DNA of 64,000 nucleotides, taken from Carposina sasakii. Taxonomy: Eukaryota > Arthropoda > Insecta > Lepidoptera > Carposinidae. The stretch covers positions 12,524,001 through 12,588,000 of the forward strand of contig CP053155.1 in the NCBI GenBank assembly GCA_014607495.2. Reading direction: 5' to 3'. Made by a program: the position numbers and the translations under genes. The notes under the pieces are model-generated. The model saw only the letters and a list, made by a program, of their open reading frames with translations. It made no database searches and had not been told where the DNA came from. Each line of letters begins with the position of its first letter. The first letter of the stretch is position 1. Below, piece by piece: positions 1 to 10,029 of the stretch.

Positions 1-1270
1 TTTCCCTGATACTCCGATTGTATCATCCCTAAAATACCAAGAAAAAATTGAATTGGTCGTGGCTTTTGTTATGTATCAGCAAATGAATGTTTCTACGAAT
101 ATATAATAATCTAGGCACGTACTGTTACAACTTGTAAAATTCATGTACTTACGTTGATTACCTAAAATTACCTAAGTAATTAAAACAATCACCTACCCTG
201 TCTCGTCAAAACATTTGCTAGCAACATGTGCAGGTAATTTTCCTAATTTGTTATTTACGATCGTCACTCGTCAGGTCCAAAAAAACAAAATGCCGTAACA
301 TTTATTTTATTTCCCACCAGAAATATATGATATACGCGACATTCAAATTATTTTAAGGGATGTGTTTTGTTTTTTTGCAGTGGTGAGATAAAACATATGA
401 AGGATTAACTTGAAGCTGACTTTCTCTAAAACTTGCTCAAACTGTACGCGACATTACATAATTGTTGTGCCCGACGCAATAATGGGTGCCATTATTAAAA
501 AATAAATTGAATTGAACTTCCTCAAAATTTACTATCTTTCAGATAAGTTATCTTACCATTGGATAAATCGGCCCCTAACCTAATACATACTAATTTTTTT
601 TTTCATTTTCCCTTTCAAATCATCAGGAACTTTACTAACAACTAACAATTCATGACATGTACCGACCCTTTTACACTTGAAGAGTTATTCAATATTAATA
701 CAGAATAAATAAAAAGCCTTTAAAAATAATTAATAGGTAATAATTATAGGTAGAGCATAATATTTATTAGGTAAACGCAACTTTAAATAGCCATTGAAGG
801 ACAATTTGATAAGAAAATAAAATAAGGTTATGTAAAAATAACATAATAAAATAAAATATTGTAATTAGTCTTATTATTTCTAATATATTTATCCAACAAT
901 TACAAAATAAATGGATTTTTATTAATTCAAGTATAATTTAAAAGCTCGTATACCTGTCTGCCTCATTAATTATCCAGTAAAAAATTACTGTACTTACCTT
1001 ACGCCAAAGAAAAACATAATTTCATAAATGGTTCGTATTAGTTTCGATCCAGTTAAATGCAAAAATGTGCACAACCAAACATAAAAACGTTATTATTATA
1101 AATATGTACCTACGCAAATCTTCTGTGTGAGTTGCGTGGACGCCGAAAACTGAACTGATTATTATAAATTGTGTTTAGTGGTGTAAATTGCACAAAAATC
1201 TGTGTTATTTATAAATTTTTAACCAAGAAAAACATGGTATAACTGACTCGTTGACAAACCTACCTAACTA
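1..1270. other. AT-rich intergenic or intronic sequence, no gene seen
   Basis: No open reading frame of note and no recognisable repeat. A pyrimidine tract plus AG at about 362-380 looks like a splice acceptor, but all three frames after it hit stops within a few codons. This stretch might hold the missing first exon of the cysteine-rich gene at 2382-3513, but no ATG with a signal-peptide-like run followed by a donor was found. Confidence 0.5.
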
Positions 1271-1285
1271 ATGAGTTCATCACAC

Positions 1286-1345
1286 ATTAGCCTATTGCAG
1301 TCCACTGCTGGACGTGGGCCTCCCCCAAGGCACGTCATAAGACCA
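1286..1345 (-). repeat. RTE-type LINE/SINE 3' end fragment
   Basis: Reverse complement of the widely repeated block GGGGGAGGCC...CAGCAGTGGACTGCAATAGG, the 3' end of a lepidopteran RTE-like retroelement. Other copies lie at 1476, 12200, 34695, 36335, 37995, 45580 and 62190. Confidence 0.7.
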
Positions 1346-1475
1346 CTGCTAAATTATGGCATTATAATTATGACACTAGAATTCTTTCGTAGTTCCGCAC
1401 ATTATGTAGGTATACAAGTTGAATTTCAACAGTTTCATTTTGGAGAAGTGAAAATCATTTGAGTAGAAGTAATTA

Positions 1476-1670
1476 GGTGGTGCGGCGCGTGGTGGGCAGC
1501 AGGTGCCTCCTGTACTGACAACATAGTCCGAAAATCACACTGCGGTCATCAATCCGCTTGCCCAGCGTGGTGACTATGGGCAAAACCCCCCTGTGACAAT
1601 AGCCTTGTGGCGTACCCTGGGGGAGGCCTACGACCAGCAGTGGACTGCAATAGGCTGAAGAAGAAGAATT
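1476..1670 (+). repeat. RTE-type LINE/SINE 3' end copy with GAA tail
   Basis: Contains the conserved blocks GCCCAGCGTGGTGACTATGG and GTGGACTGCAATAGGCTG and ends in a short GAA-repeat tail, the simple-repeat tail expected of RTE-clade retroposition. Non-coding. Confidence 0.75.
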
Positions 1671-1696
1671 AGGTACTTCGTCTTCTTAGGTGTTAA

Positions 1697-2340
1697 TTAC
1701 CTGTTTGGAACCCACATTACAAAATCTATATTAACAAAATTGAAAGAGTCCAAAAAAAGTTTCTGCGAAATGTAGCTTTCAAAGGCCGACTACTTAACAA
1801 ATTGGTTGAATATCGAGATATACTAAATTATTACAAGCTATCATCTCTCACTGATCGCAGGACATGTCTGGACCTATCCTTCTTGTACAAAATTGTTAAT
1901 AATATCATAGATTCACCACAGTTACTCAATGAAATTAGATTTAACATTCCACGCTGTGGTTACAGATTAAAAAACTACCATCTATTTAGCCCGAATCCGC
2001 ATAAGACTAATCTAGGTAGGCATTCTCCTCTGACAAGATTAATGGATACCTATAACAAATTATCCAAATCAGTAAACATTGATATAACTGGTGATCCTGT
2101 AAATGTATTTAAGCATAAAGTTTTCCAATCGATTAATACAAGTTACTCCATGCTTATGTTTTAATACGCTTCATTACTTAAATAATGGTTAAATAGTTTT
2201 ACTTCATTTATTGTAAAAGTTGTGCTAGCCTGTAATTGTGATACATAATATTATCGTGTACTCCTGTCCAACTTGTATCTTAACGGAACTGTTATGTATT
2301 ATGTTGGCTTTCTAATTTAATAAATAAAATAAAATAAAAT
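1697..2340 (+). mobile_element. 5'-truncated Jockey/CR1-like LINE, C-terminal stub
   Basis: An open frame runs from about 1706 to the TAA at 2162-2164; the ATG at 1802 is internal. It begins with the WNPHY...IERVQKKFLR signature that follows the reverse transcriptase domain in Jockey/CR1-type LINEs and continues with a Leu/Asn-rich C-terminus. About 175 nt of AT-rich 3' UTR and an AATAA-AATAAA-type tail end near 2340. The 5' truncation just upstream of 1706 is typical of incomplete reverse transcription. It is a dead copy, not a host gene. Confidence 0.8.
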
Positions 2341-2381
2341 TACCTAGATGTTACAAATGTTATTATTTTTTTTCTTTCCAG

Positions 2382-3513
2382 TGTATGGATCACGAGCAAT
2401 GCTGTCGCGGGTGCTGTTTCAATGGCAAATGTATTGACAGTAAGTATTTCAAAGGTCAAAGTGTGTCAAAGCAAATCATGTTCTATTTCTTTCCACCTAT
2501 AATTTTCCACAGAGGCACTATAAAGTTAGTTATGAAAGCGCAATAATATATTTTTAGGACAATCCCGCTATGAAGAGGCTTTTATATTTTATAGGATACG
2601 TTTTTATAGCTTCGAAGATTTGTAGTACCGACGGCCGACATTTCTACCATTTTACAACATTTTTGTCACGAAACTTGAGATTGAATCTTTTATTGCACTA
2701 AAAGAGTAAAACCACCCAGCAGCTTTTAAACCCCGACAAATTTAAAAGCCTTTTTATATTCATTCTTGTTTAATGTTTGACCTCTATCCAATTCAAAAAA
2801 AGCAAGATATGATAAAAACCTATATTTGGATGGTTATTTTAATAGACACTTATGTGAAGTTAACATGTATGTACTATGATGTGTTCGGTTTACATTTTCT
2901 ATAGGGAGTTAATGACTTGTACTTTCAAATTACTATTAGAAAAAAGATAAGGTCGAAAGTCTATCTCGCTATTCTAGAATTAAAAAATTTAATCACAGTT
3001 TTACATAGTTACAGATAATTAGCTATTATTTATTTATTTATTTATTATTATTTTATATTATATTTATTATTATTCCTGCCGCAGGAACAGCCACACTAGT
3101 AACTACTTAACTAATCTCCCCAGAAGCTCAGTATTATATGAATAGAACAAAATCTAATAATGGAATATGCACATAATTCTTTGATCTAATGTTATTTGTA
3201 ATGTTGTTTCTTAATGTACTAATGTATATAATATACTAAATGTCGTGTACAAATGGAGTAAGCGAATGTCATTGCCTTCACAAACCTATACAGGTTTAGA
3301 GGTAACAGAATATTAAAATGTGTGATACACTGTATTTACCCTAATAAATAAAAAAAAGCTAAATTTTTATTTATTTTTCCAGCTTACCAGTCCTGTATGA
3401 CGCCGTATGATGTATGCAAGAACCACATCTGCATGGGAAAAGAGAGCTGTGTCGTGTATGTTCCTCCCGAATGCCCGGGCTGCGAGCCGCTTCCCTTATG
3501 TATGCTAGTTTAG
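2382..3513 (+). CDS. Partial gene: last two exons of a small cysteine-rich, probably secreted protein
   Basis: Exon A is 2382-2439: acceptor TTTCTTTCCAG before it, donor GTAAGT at 2440. Exon B is 3383-3513: acceptor TTATTTTTCCAG, stop TAG at 3511-3513. The exons join in phase 1, completing a Thr codon, and together give 62 residues with 13 cysteines. Exon A has paired Cys-Cys motifs (EQCCRGCC) followed by FNGKC. Exon B has seven further Cys, including PECPGCEP, and ends LCMLV. Such spacing suggests a disulfide-stabilised extracellular peptide such as a knottin-like fold, but I do not recognise the family. The upstream exon, expected to carry a signal peptide, was not found and may lie outside the window. 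The 943-bp intron carries a dispersed repeat (3221-3353) that ends about 30 bp before exon B. A possible AATAAA lies near 3646. Confidence 0.65.
3221..3353 (+). repeat. Dispersed repeat, inverted copy at 11987-12130
   Basis: About 130 bp shared with 11987-12130 in opposite orientation, including GTCGTGTACAAATGGAGTAA and the run around AATGTGTGATACACTGTATT. It may be the 3' UTR of a LINE. It lies in the intron of the cysteine-rich gene, immediately before the last exon. Confidence 0.7.
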
Positions 3514-3625
3514 TATACTTATAAGATTATATTTTTACAAAAGAAAAATAATGTTGTTTCAATTTTTCAAAGCTTTAATTGCATAGAAGGGTTTACATAA
3601 GTCACTGCCTTAGCGAAGCCACGTA

Positions 3626-4201
3626 CACTGAAAAAAAAAGTGATGAAATAAATCAAAATTTTGTTAAATTTAAACAAGGTACTTGTTTATATACGTTCGC
3701 ATAAAGTAAATCGATTGCTGCTACTAAGCCAATTTGATTGAAAATCAATCAAGAAATATTGTTAATTCAACAAATCACTTGTTTGAAATGGCTAAGTATA
3801 TGATTAAATTAACCATGTCCTACTTGTTAGCATTGACTATGACAATGATAGGGAGGAAGGGTTTATCATATTACTTGATTGATCTTACAAACAACTTAGT
3901 TAACCTAATCATTGTAACTTTATTGAATTGATCAAAATATTGTATAAATCAGCAGTGTTCCATGTTTCAATAAAATATTCTAGTTGATTGAGTTAAATAA
4001 AATCTTTATAATATCTATCACACAACCTAATTATTTCAAAAAATGTACTTTGTTGTTTCAATTATGATGTAGATTGATGCTACTATCCAACTTGTTTGGT
4101 TTAAATATACTCTTTATGACACTTATCAAGTGTATATGTTGGGATTCACTAGGTGTCATGTTTAGTCCAAATAAGTAACTTGTTTGAAATCTAAAGCTAT
4201 A
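3626..4201 (+). repeat. ACTTGTT-rich repeat beginning ACACTGAAAAAAA
   Basis: Starts with ACACTGAAAAAAAAAG and contains many degenerate ACTTGTT/AACAAGT words. A similar block at about 10030-10424 ends with the reverse complement, TTTTTTTCAGTGTAAT. This looks like one element family in opposite orientations. The 65-residue open frame inside (3734-3931) is chance. Confidence 0.45.
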
Positions 4202-4452
4202 CAGGGTGTAACAAAAAGGGTATGTTAAGCAAAAAGCTACGTAAATAGCCCACTGTAGAGAACCCATTTGAGACTCGAAATCACATGTTTATTTTTCAAG
4301 ATTGTATGAAAACTCCTAAGATATTTAAAAATTCTCCATACTATCGGGAAAAATAAACATGTGATTTCGAGTCTCAAATTTTGTGGATAGGTTCTTTACA
4401 GTGGGCTATTTATGTTGCTTTTCGCTTAACATACCCTTTTTGTTACACCCTG
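4202..4452. mobile_element. Palindromic MITE, family A, copy 1
   Basis: Foldback element of 251 bp. The ends are CAGGGTGTAACAAAAAGGGT and its complement, and the two halves mirror each other almost throughout (CTCGAAATCACATGTTTATT on each arm). TATA flanks both sides at 4198-4201 and 4453-4456. Other copies are at 22095-22354 and 51673-51936, with a half copy at 28072-28150. Confidence 0.85.
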
Positions 4453-4536
4453 TATAGGTAGTAGGTACATATCTACAATGCGCCTTCAGACCGGCTACAA
4501 AACGGCATTAGGTAATAACGTATGGAACTATACCTA

Positions 4537-4765
4537 CAGGATGTAACAAAAAAGTCCAGTCATATTTTAGGTGGGGAACCTACCCATGAATTTAAAAAGC
4601 TTTTACTATAGGACAGTCTTTGAAATCACGAAAAAAACAGCTGTTTTATACATCCTGCCCGATTGAACATCTCTACATATAGAATAGCTGATTTTTTTCA
4701 CTGTTGTTCATATTCATGAGTAGGTTCACCTCCTAAAATATGTCTAGACCTTTTCATTACGCCTG
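4537..4765. mobile_element. Palindromic MITE, family B, inserted at the 3' end of the SAM gene
   Basis: 229 bp between CAGGATGTAACAAAAAAGTC and the complement of CAGGCGTAATGAAAAGGTC. Imperfect arms share CATATTTTAGG and AACCTAC-CATGAAT, and TA lies at both flanks. It supplies the stop codon of the predicted last exon of the SAM gene. A half copy of the family lies at 5255-5328. Confidence 0.75.
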
Positions 4766-7700
4766 TATAAGAGGTGCTGCAGAGCGATGACAAGCATTCT
4801 GTGACATCTCTGTTCCAACCTTATACCTCTGCCGTTCTGCAGTCAGTCTGGAGAGCATAAGTGACACTGACTGAAAATAATAAGAGAAAAAAGTTTAATA
4901 TCTGGACTTAACATTACAATAATTATAAATTAGGAATGAGATACCTTTTATTTCAAGAAAATAATATTTTTTAATAATAATCAGAATCATAACAGTTCTA
5001 TACATAAGTATTTTTATTCGCTTTCAGTTCATTTCTGGCTATGACCAGAGCCAACAGGTTTCTTGCATTTACGTTAGGTAAAGATTGTCCTATATACTGA
5101 ATTAGGGATGTTGCTTCAAAATCGTCTCTTAATAGTTGCATTAATTCCACCTGAAATAAAATAGATTGGTATTGCATTTAACATTATTATAAACAAATAC
5201 TAACATTGACAAACAGCTGACATTTATTTCGCAATTTAAAAGTTGGTCCCATAGTGAAAGTTGTTCATAACTATGAGTAGGTTCACTTCCTAAAGTATGA
5301 TTACACCTTTTTGTTACATCATGTATAATGTATACCTAACAAAACATACACAAAATCATGCCAAACACTAGAAAAGAGACCAGGTTACTCTAACACCTTA
5401 TTCATCCTATAAACCATGAAATGAAGTTGCAACGGGTACTAGTATGTAGTAAAATATGAAATAGTGTCCACTTGGCTGGAAAAATAAACAATATTTTTTA
5501 TAGATATAAATCACTCTTAAATAAGTAAGTACTGCACTTACCTTGTCTATGACATTTTGTTAGGAGAGATTTTTGGAGAATTGTTTTTTTCTGGTGTTGT
5601 GGTTTGGATTTCTTGTTCTTTTAAAACATTTAAATCCTGAAGAGCCTGAAATAAAATTATCCTCTTATTAATCTTGCAGTAGAGAAAGAAATTTAATAGG
5701 AAGACCAACAGACATACATTGTGTAAGAACCCTCTTAAACTCCCCTTTAAGGACATTGTAATACATAAATGCATTGAAATGTTATATTAAAGAATAAGTA
5801 ACTACCTACCAACCTAATACTTAACCTAAGCTTTAATACTTACACTCAAAGAAATATTGTAACTAGAAATGTCCACTTCTTCTATGTTTTGAAAGATGAT
5901 AGCATTCTCTTCGTTGAATGTTTTCACCCATGCCTTCCAACTTCGTATAAAAAGGGCATGTGGCCCAACAAGTGGAACCAATTCTTTCATTTCATCGGAA
6001 TTTAAAGCTGACAATGATTGTATCGTTTCTCCGTTCCCTGAATGAAACAATATTTTAATTATTAACTCATAGTTATGAACTGTAGATCCTACTAGTACTA
6101 CCTACCTATGTAGGTAGGTGTATTATGCTAAAAGATAAACAAGGCACACAAAATAATATACAAGCGGGTTATTAGCAAGATTCAGCTCTGACATACTTAC
6201 CTACCTACCTACTTAGTTATAAGTATAAATGCTTAAAGTAAAAATATTAGTAGGCTACTCTGAAGGAAAGAGTAGGTAGGTACCTACTACCTACTTATAT
6301 TGTTTTTACCTACTTAATAGCCTAGCTTAGAACACTAGTTATGAGGGAGTTTAGCTAGGTAAGAAATAGGTAGGATGGGTGTGCCAGTGCCAAACCAGGT
6401 ACCAGTAGTTGACCACTGTCATGTTCAATTGAATAAAATAAGAAATGGCGGGCATTTTTTGAAAATTTTACAGTTTTATTATGTTACCTAGTCAGTTACC
6501 AACCTTTCGGATACAATTTTGGTGAGGGTAAACGAAAAGTATTGCTTTCACGGTCTTTTTGTCAGACCATGTCTCGTTCACTTGCCTTCCGGCAGCCATT
6601 ACAGTTAGAAGTGCACGTCGTTAAGGTAAGTTAAATCTTTAAAAACAACATATTATTTCCTAATTATTGTCATAAAGTTGTATTATTATGAAGATTTATT
6701 ATTGACTTGAGTGCTATGAATTATTATTTAATAAAAACAATGGCATTATCAAGTATTTTTGAAGGTGGTTAACTACTGGAACACTCGTTGTACCGGGTAC
6801 CTATTCTTGACCAAATGGTTTGCAACTGGTTGTCTATGGTCTTTTCTTTTTTTATATATTTTTTCATAGCAATGCATTTGTTTGATAATTTAGTACTAAC
6901 AGCCTATGGATAAATCCGTTTTATACGGTGTGCTCCAGTAATTGACCACTGGTTTGCTATTGGTACACAGCAAGTGTTCCTGTAGTTGACCAGATTAAAG
7001 TTTAACTATATTTCTCCTTGATTAAGATAAAAGATGCCTCCCAAAGACATTTTTCAAATACTCTGAGGAGGCCTTTAGGCGCAAATTGTCAAATTCATAA
7101 ATTGTCAAGTGGTCGCAATCAGTCAAATTCGCAAATTGTCAAGTACGCATATTGTCAAATTCGCAAATTGTCAGATTCGCAAATTGATAAATTCGCAAAT
7201 GTCAAGCGGTTATCGATTTGAAGTAAGCCTTAATATATGCATGAATGGTCCGAACAGTATGCAGGATGAATTAAAAATATGCATAAGACGTATAGTGTAT
7301 GCGAATACCTTAAATTTAATAACAATGTATCTATGCATCCATAAATAATTTAAAATTAAAACAATTTATATCTGCTTACGGTCCATTCATGCTTATATTA
7401 AGGCTTGATTCAAATTAATAACCGCTTGACTATTTGCGAATTTGGCAATTTGCGAATCTGACAATTTGCGTATTTGACAATTTACGAAATTGACTAATAG
7501 CCACCGCTTGACAATTTGCGCCTAAAGGCTTTCAAATGGCCCGACAAAGAAGATTATATGATATAACCGTGACAGCATCGTCGAAGTTATAGAAGAATCT
7601 GTCCCGATAAATACTAGAGCTTCCTACAAGGTGGAAGAGATGCCCAAATTTTTACAATGGATATAATATAAACTTCTTCTAAACTAATTTTATCTTTTAA

Positions 7701-8958
7701 AGGATTTTCAGTTAGTTTCAAAATAAGATTAAGTAAAATTCAAGTAACATGATGAGACTGATTTATTTCATTCTATGTAGGTACTGTATAGGTGATACTC
7801 ATTAATATTTAAGTATAAAGTTATTTTTCTTTGGTAGTTTGTTAATAAGTGTTGCTAAACTTAAAGTTTTAATCTGACCTGTTAGTTATTGTAGTTAGTT
7901 ACTATACCTATACCTTCGACTGTACCATTAAAAATTAGTTGTAACTTAGTCTTAAATATAAGTTTTCAGCCATTACCTGCATGAAAATTATTTTGCATAT
8001 CAAAATAATTGTTTTATTTTCAATTAGCTACCTTTTCTTCATTAGTTTTTCAGTGGTCAACTATTGGTGCAAAAGTGGTCATCTATCGGAGCGCACTGGT
8101 CAAACTTAGGCTCATTCCCGTTTTTGGCATTGTTTATGTTATAAATAAAAAACTTACATATTTAGATTCAAATAATTTATCAATATTGTAGCTTAAGTAA
8201 ACAATAAATAACTTTATATGTTCATTTCTATGTAAAAACTATAAAATAAAGGTTTAGAGCATTTCAAAGTCAAAATTTGCCCTTAACTGGTTTGGCACTG
8301 GCACACCCATCCTATGTTCACAAAATTTTCAGGCTAGTCAAATTGTACATATCTAATGAGGTGGCCTATTGTACTTGAACTGTAAACTCCATGGCTAAGT
8401 TTATTAAGTTGCCATTCATTTATCTAAGTATAGGAATAATTTGGCTTTACTCAGCTCAGCTCCCGCACCTAAGTATCTATCTACCTAAGAACTAATGTTG
8501 AGGGCTCCGGCAAACCACCAGTTGTGTGTGTGGCTTGCTCAGCAAAGCACTATACTGTGCAGTAGGTACTCTCTCACACGTGCTCGCACGGATTTATCAT
8601 ATAGGTTTTTCACCGGCATCGGCTTCAAAATAGGCAAACTGGATGCTGCGGCATCAAAGGCATAAAGAACAAAGATACTTGCCATATCTGGAGAAGACAG
8701 AGCGGCAAGGATGGTGGCGGTATAGATAAGTACCTACAACTAATCCTCGATACAAACGCGCCGCCGCTGGCCTGCCTCTATCAGCTACCTACTAAGAACT
8801 TTTTGCAGTCAATGCTACGAAGATATGCGTATTCCGTACCTAATCACTTTCAGTCAAAGAGATAAACAAGAGAATCATATAGGTAGGTACTTACTTGCGA
8901 AATTTGGAATGAGCTCCGGTATTCCCCACGCCGATAGTAGATCTGACACTTCATCCAT
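4757..8958 (-). CDS. SAM-domain protein, 4-5 short exons, alternatively spliced
   Basis: Predicted from splice sites. Exon 1: 8958-8895 (ATG at 8958; donor GTAAGT). Exon 2: 6037-5844 (acceptor TTTCATTCAG, donor GTAAGT). Optional exon 3: 5645-5542. Exon 4: 5150-5004. Exon 5: 4870-4757 (strong acceptor TTATTATTTTCAG). Exons 1+2 join in phase 1 and give 86 residues. WGIPELIPNFA followed by NGETIQSLSALNSDEMKELV and GPHALF-W is a sterile-alpha-motif-like fold, a protein-interaction domain. Exon 4 (RDDFEATSLIQYI..NARNLLALVIARNEL) resembles the helical block that follows SAM in many uncharacterised animal proteins. Skipping exon 3 gives 172 residues; including it adds 32 residues and a stop at 5549. 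The exon 4 donor (GTATAG) is weak; read-through stops at TAG 5000-4998, 46 nt before an AATAAA. Function unknown. Intron 1 holds a DNA transposon. Confidence 0.7.
4947..4952 (-). promoter_or_regulatory. Poly(A) signal AATAAA for a short SAM-gene isoform
   Basis: AATAAA on the minus strand, 46 nt after the TAG that ends read-through of exon 4 (5000-4998). If exon 5 is used instead, it is intronic. It supports two alternative 3' ends. Confidence 0.45.
5255..5328. repeat. Half copy of palindromic MITE family B
   Basis: Shares TATGAGTAGGTTCAC-TCCTAAA and the terminal -TTACATCATGTATA pattern with the right arm of the element at 4537-4765. It lies in the intron between exons 3 and 4 of the SAM gene. 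Confidence 0.6.
5542..5645 (-). other. Optional 104-nt exon 3 of the SAM gene (alternative C-terminus)
   Basis: Bounded by TTTTATTTCAG and GTAAGT, both good splice sites. In the frame from exon 2 it encodes 32 mostly polar residues (ALQDLNVLKEQEIQ...) and then TAG at 5549-5547, 5 nt before its donor. Exon 2 and exon 4 are both in phase 0, so skipping this exon keeps the frame open while including it truncates the protein. It is either an alternative C-terminus or a poison exon. Confidence 0.55.
6373..8312 (+). mobile_element. 1.94-kb DNA transposon with identical 26-bp inverted repeats and TA flanks
   Basis: The ends are identical 26-bp inverted repeats starting GGATGGGTGTGCCAGTGCC, with TA on both sides (6371-6372, 8313-8314). 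This fits a Tc1/mariner or pogo-type superfamily. Subterminal sequence repeats AGTTGACCACT/AGTGGTCAA words. A coding remnant is visible on the plus strand: a frame through KTFFKYSEE, resumed after a nested foldback as AFKWPDKEDYMI, then after one apparent lost base as DSIVEVIEESVPINTRASYK and on to TAA near 7670. It is degenerate, with no complete transposase, and lies in intron 1 of the SAM gene. Confidence 0.8.
7073..7527. mobile_element. Foldback element with arms built from GCAAATTGTCAAATTC-like units
   Basis: Inverted arms start CTTTAGGCGCAAATTGTCAA. Each arm is an irregular tandem array of roughly 18-bp units (CGCAAATTGTCAAATT), then a unique mirrored part (AATATATGCATGAATGG and complement) around an AT-rich centre. 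It is nested in the transposon at 6373-8312. The broken reading frame around it suggests the empty site GAGGAGGCTTTC with GC duplicated. Confidence 0.75.
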
Positions 8959-9084
8959 GTCTTTTTACACAATTTCTCATCCACAATACACTAAAGTTTA
9001 CACAGAACGCAATTATTTTATGAAGGCAGGCGGAGCAGCGCGGACGAAATGGTTTGGTCAGCCGTCGTTCGTCGTGTCTTGTTG

Positions 9085-9170
9085 AGACATGAACCAACCG
9101 GAAGGAAATCGGAAACGAACAACGCACGCACGCCGCGATCGCCGATCGAGTGTTGCCATAGTAATGTTTA
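9085..9170 (-). promoter_or_regulatory. Probable promoter/5' UTR region of the SAM gene
   Basis: A local CpG-rich patch (ACGCACGCACGCCGCGATCG around 9121-9145) in otherwise AT-rich DNA, just upstream of the minus-strand ATG at 8958. A short upstream reading frame, MSQQDTTNDG-stop, starts near 9092. No TATA box was seen. Inferred from position and composition only. Confidence 0.35.
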
Positions 9171-9453
9171 TAATTTGGTCAAATTTTTGTTTTAGTCTAG
9201 CTATCCTATACGTAATTTAAAAGTTTAAAAGTGGAGCTGATTTTTTTTACTTGTCTATCCCACAAAATACTTGGGTATCGACAAATAGGTCTTTCAAAAA
9301 AATGTGGGTGTTTTAATAATAATAATTTATTTTCAATGTACACACATTACTTAGTTAGGTACATTATTACACATAAATTATAGAATATTAGTGTACGTGT
9401 GTACACTGTAGAAGAATCTATTTTGCATACGTTAACTATGTGTATATTCTATA

Positions 9454-9835
9454 CAGGATGATTTTTGGTCGTCAACGTTCCCGAAAACTACGGAATCTCC
9501 TCATCATCACGATCATTTTTCTCCATGGAAGCATACCTGGGAAGTGTCTGGTTTCCAAAATATTAGGGTCCAAAGTTGAGTAAATAGACTGCGTTTTTCT
9601 GCATAAATGCACATAGACGCGCGTAGCAGGATTTTTTCCGAAAAATAATTAATATCTGTCTATAAAAAAACTAAAATAAACACTAGACACTATAAATTTC
9701 GCACGACCAAGGAATTTAAAATTTTTTTTTCAAATAAAATTTTTTTTTTCCAGCATTTTTTTTGGCATAAACTTATTTTATTTTATGTATAGAATACGTA
9801 CCCTTCGTTAAAGGTGGCCACAAAAAAACACCCTG
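9454..9835 (+). mobile_element. MITE family C, copy 1
   Basis: Begins CAGGATGATTTTTGGTCGTC and ends ...GGCCACAAAAAAACACCCTG, with TA at both flanks. It is non-coding. Four copies occur in the window (9454, 18089, 24266 inverted, 38890). They share the block CATCACGATCATTTTTCTCC and the end block GTACCCTTCGTTAA-GGTGG. Confidence 0.8.
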
Positions 9836-10006
9836 TATAAGCAGACGTTTTTTGATAACCTTATATTAACTGTACTCAATATATCCATGTTACTTTTAAT
9901 TCAAAAATAAAGCATAATTTCTAGTCCAAATTAGTTCTTTTTACTCACAAATGGCAACACTACGCAAAAGAAAAACAGTAATTGTATCCAGGTCAGCAAA
10001 CTTTAT

Positions 10007-10029
10007 TAAAAAAAAAAAAAAAAAAAAAA
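10007..10029. repeat. Poly(A) run
   Basis: An uninterrupted A tract of about 23 bases, possibly a retroposon tail. Confidence 0.6.

Noticed and set aside
362..400. Splice-acceptor-like TTTTTTGCAG followed by possible exon
   Set aside because: All three frames stop within a few codons.
6502..6599. Minus-strand ATG frame MAAGRQVNETWSD... as first exon of the SAM gene
   Set aside because: It lies inside the transposon at 6373-8312, and its best donor (GTTGGT) gives the wrong phase. The exon at 8958-8895 joins in phase and completes the SAM domain.
6570..6630. Plus-strand short frame MSRSLAFRQPLQLEVHVVK followed by GTAAGT
   Set aside because: Possible exon of the degraded transposon, but no partner exon joins convincingly.
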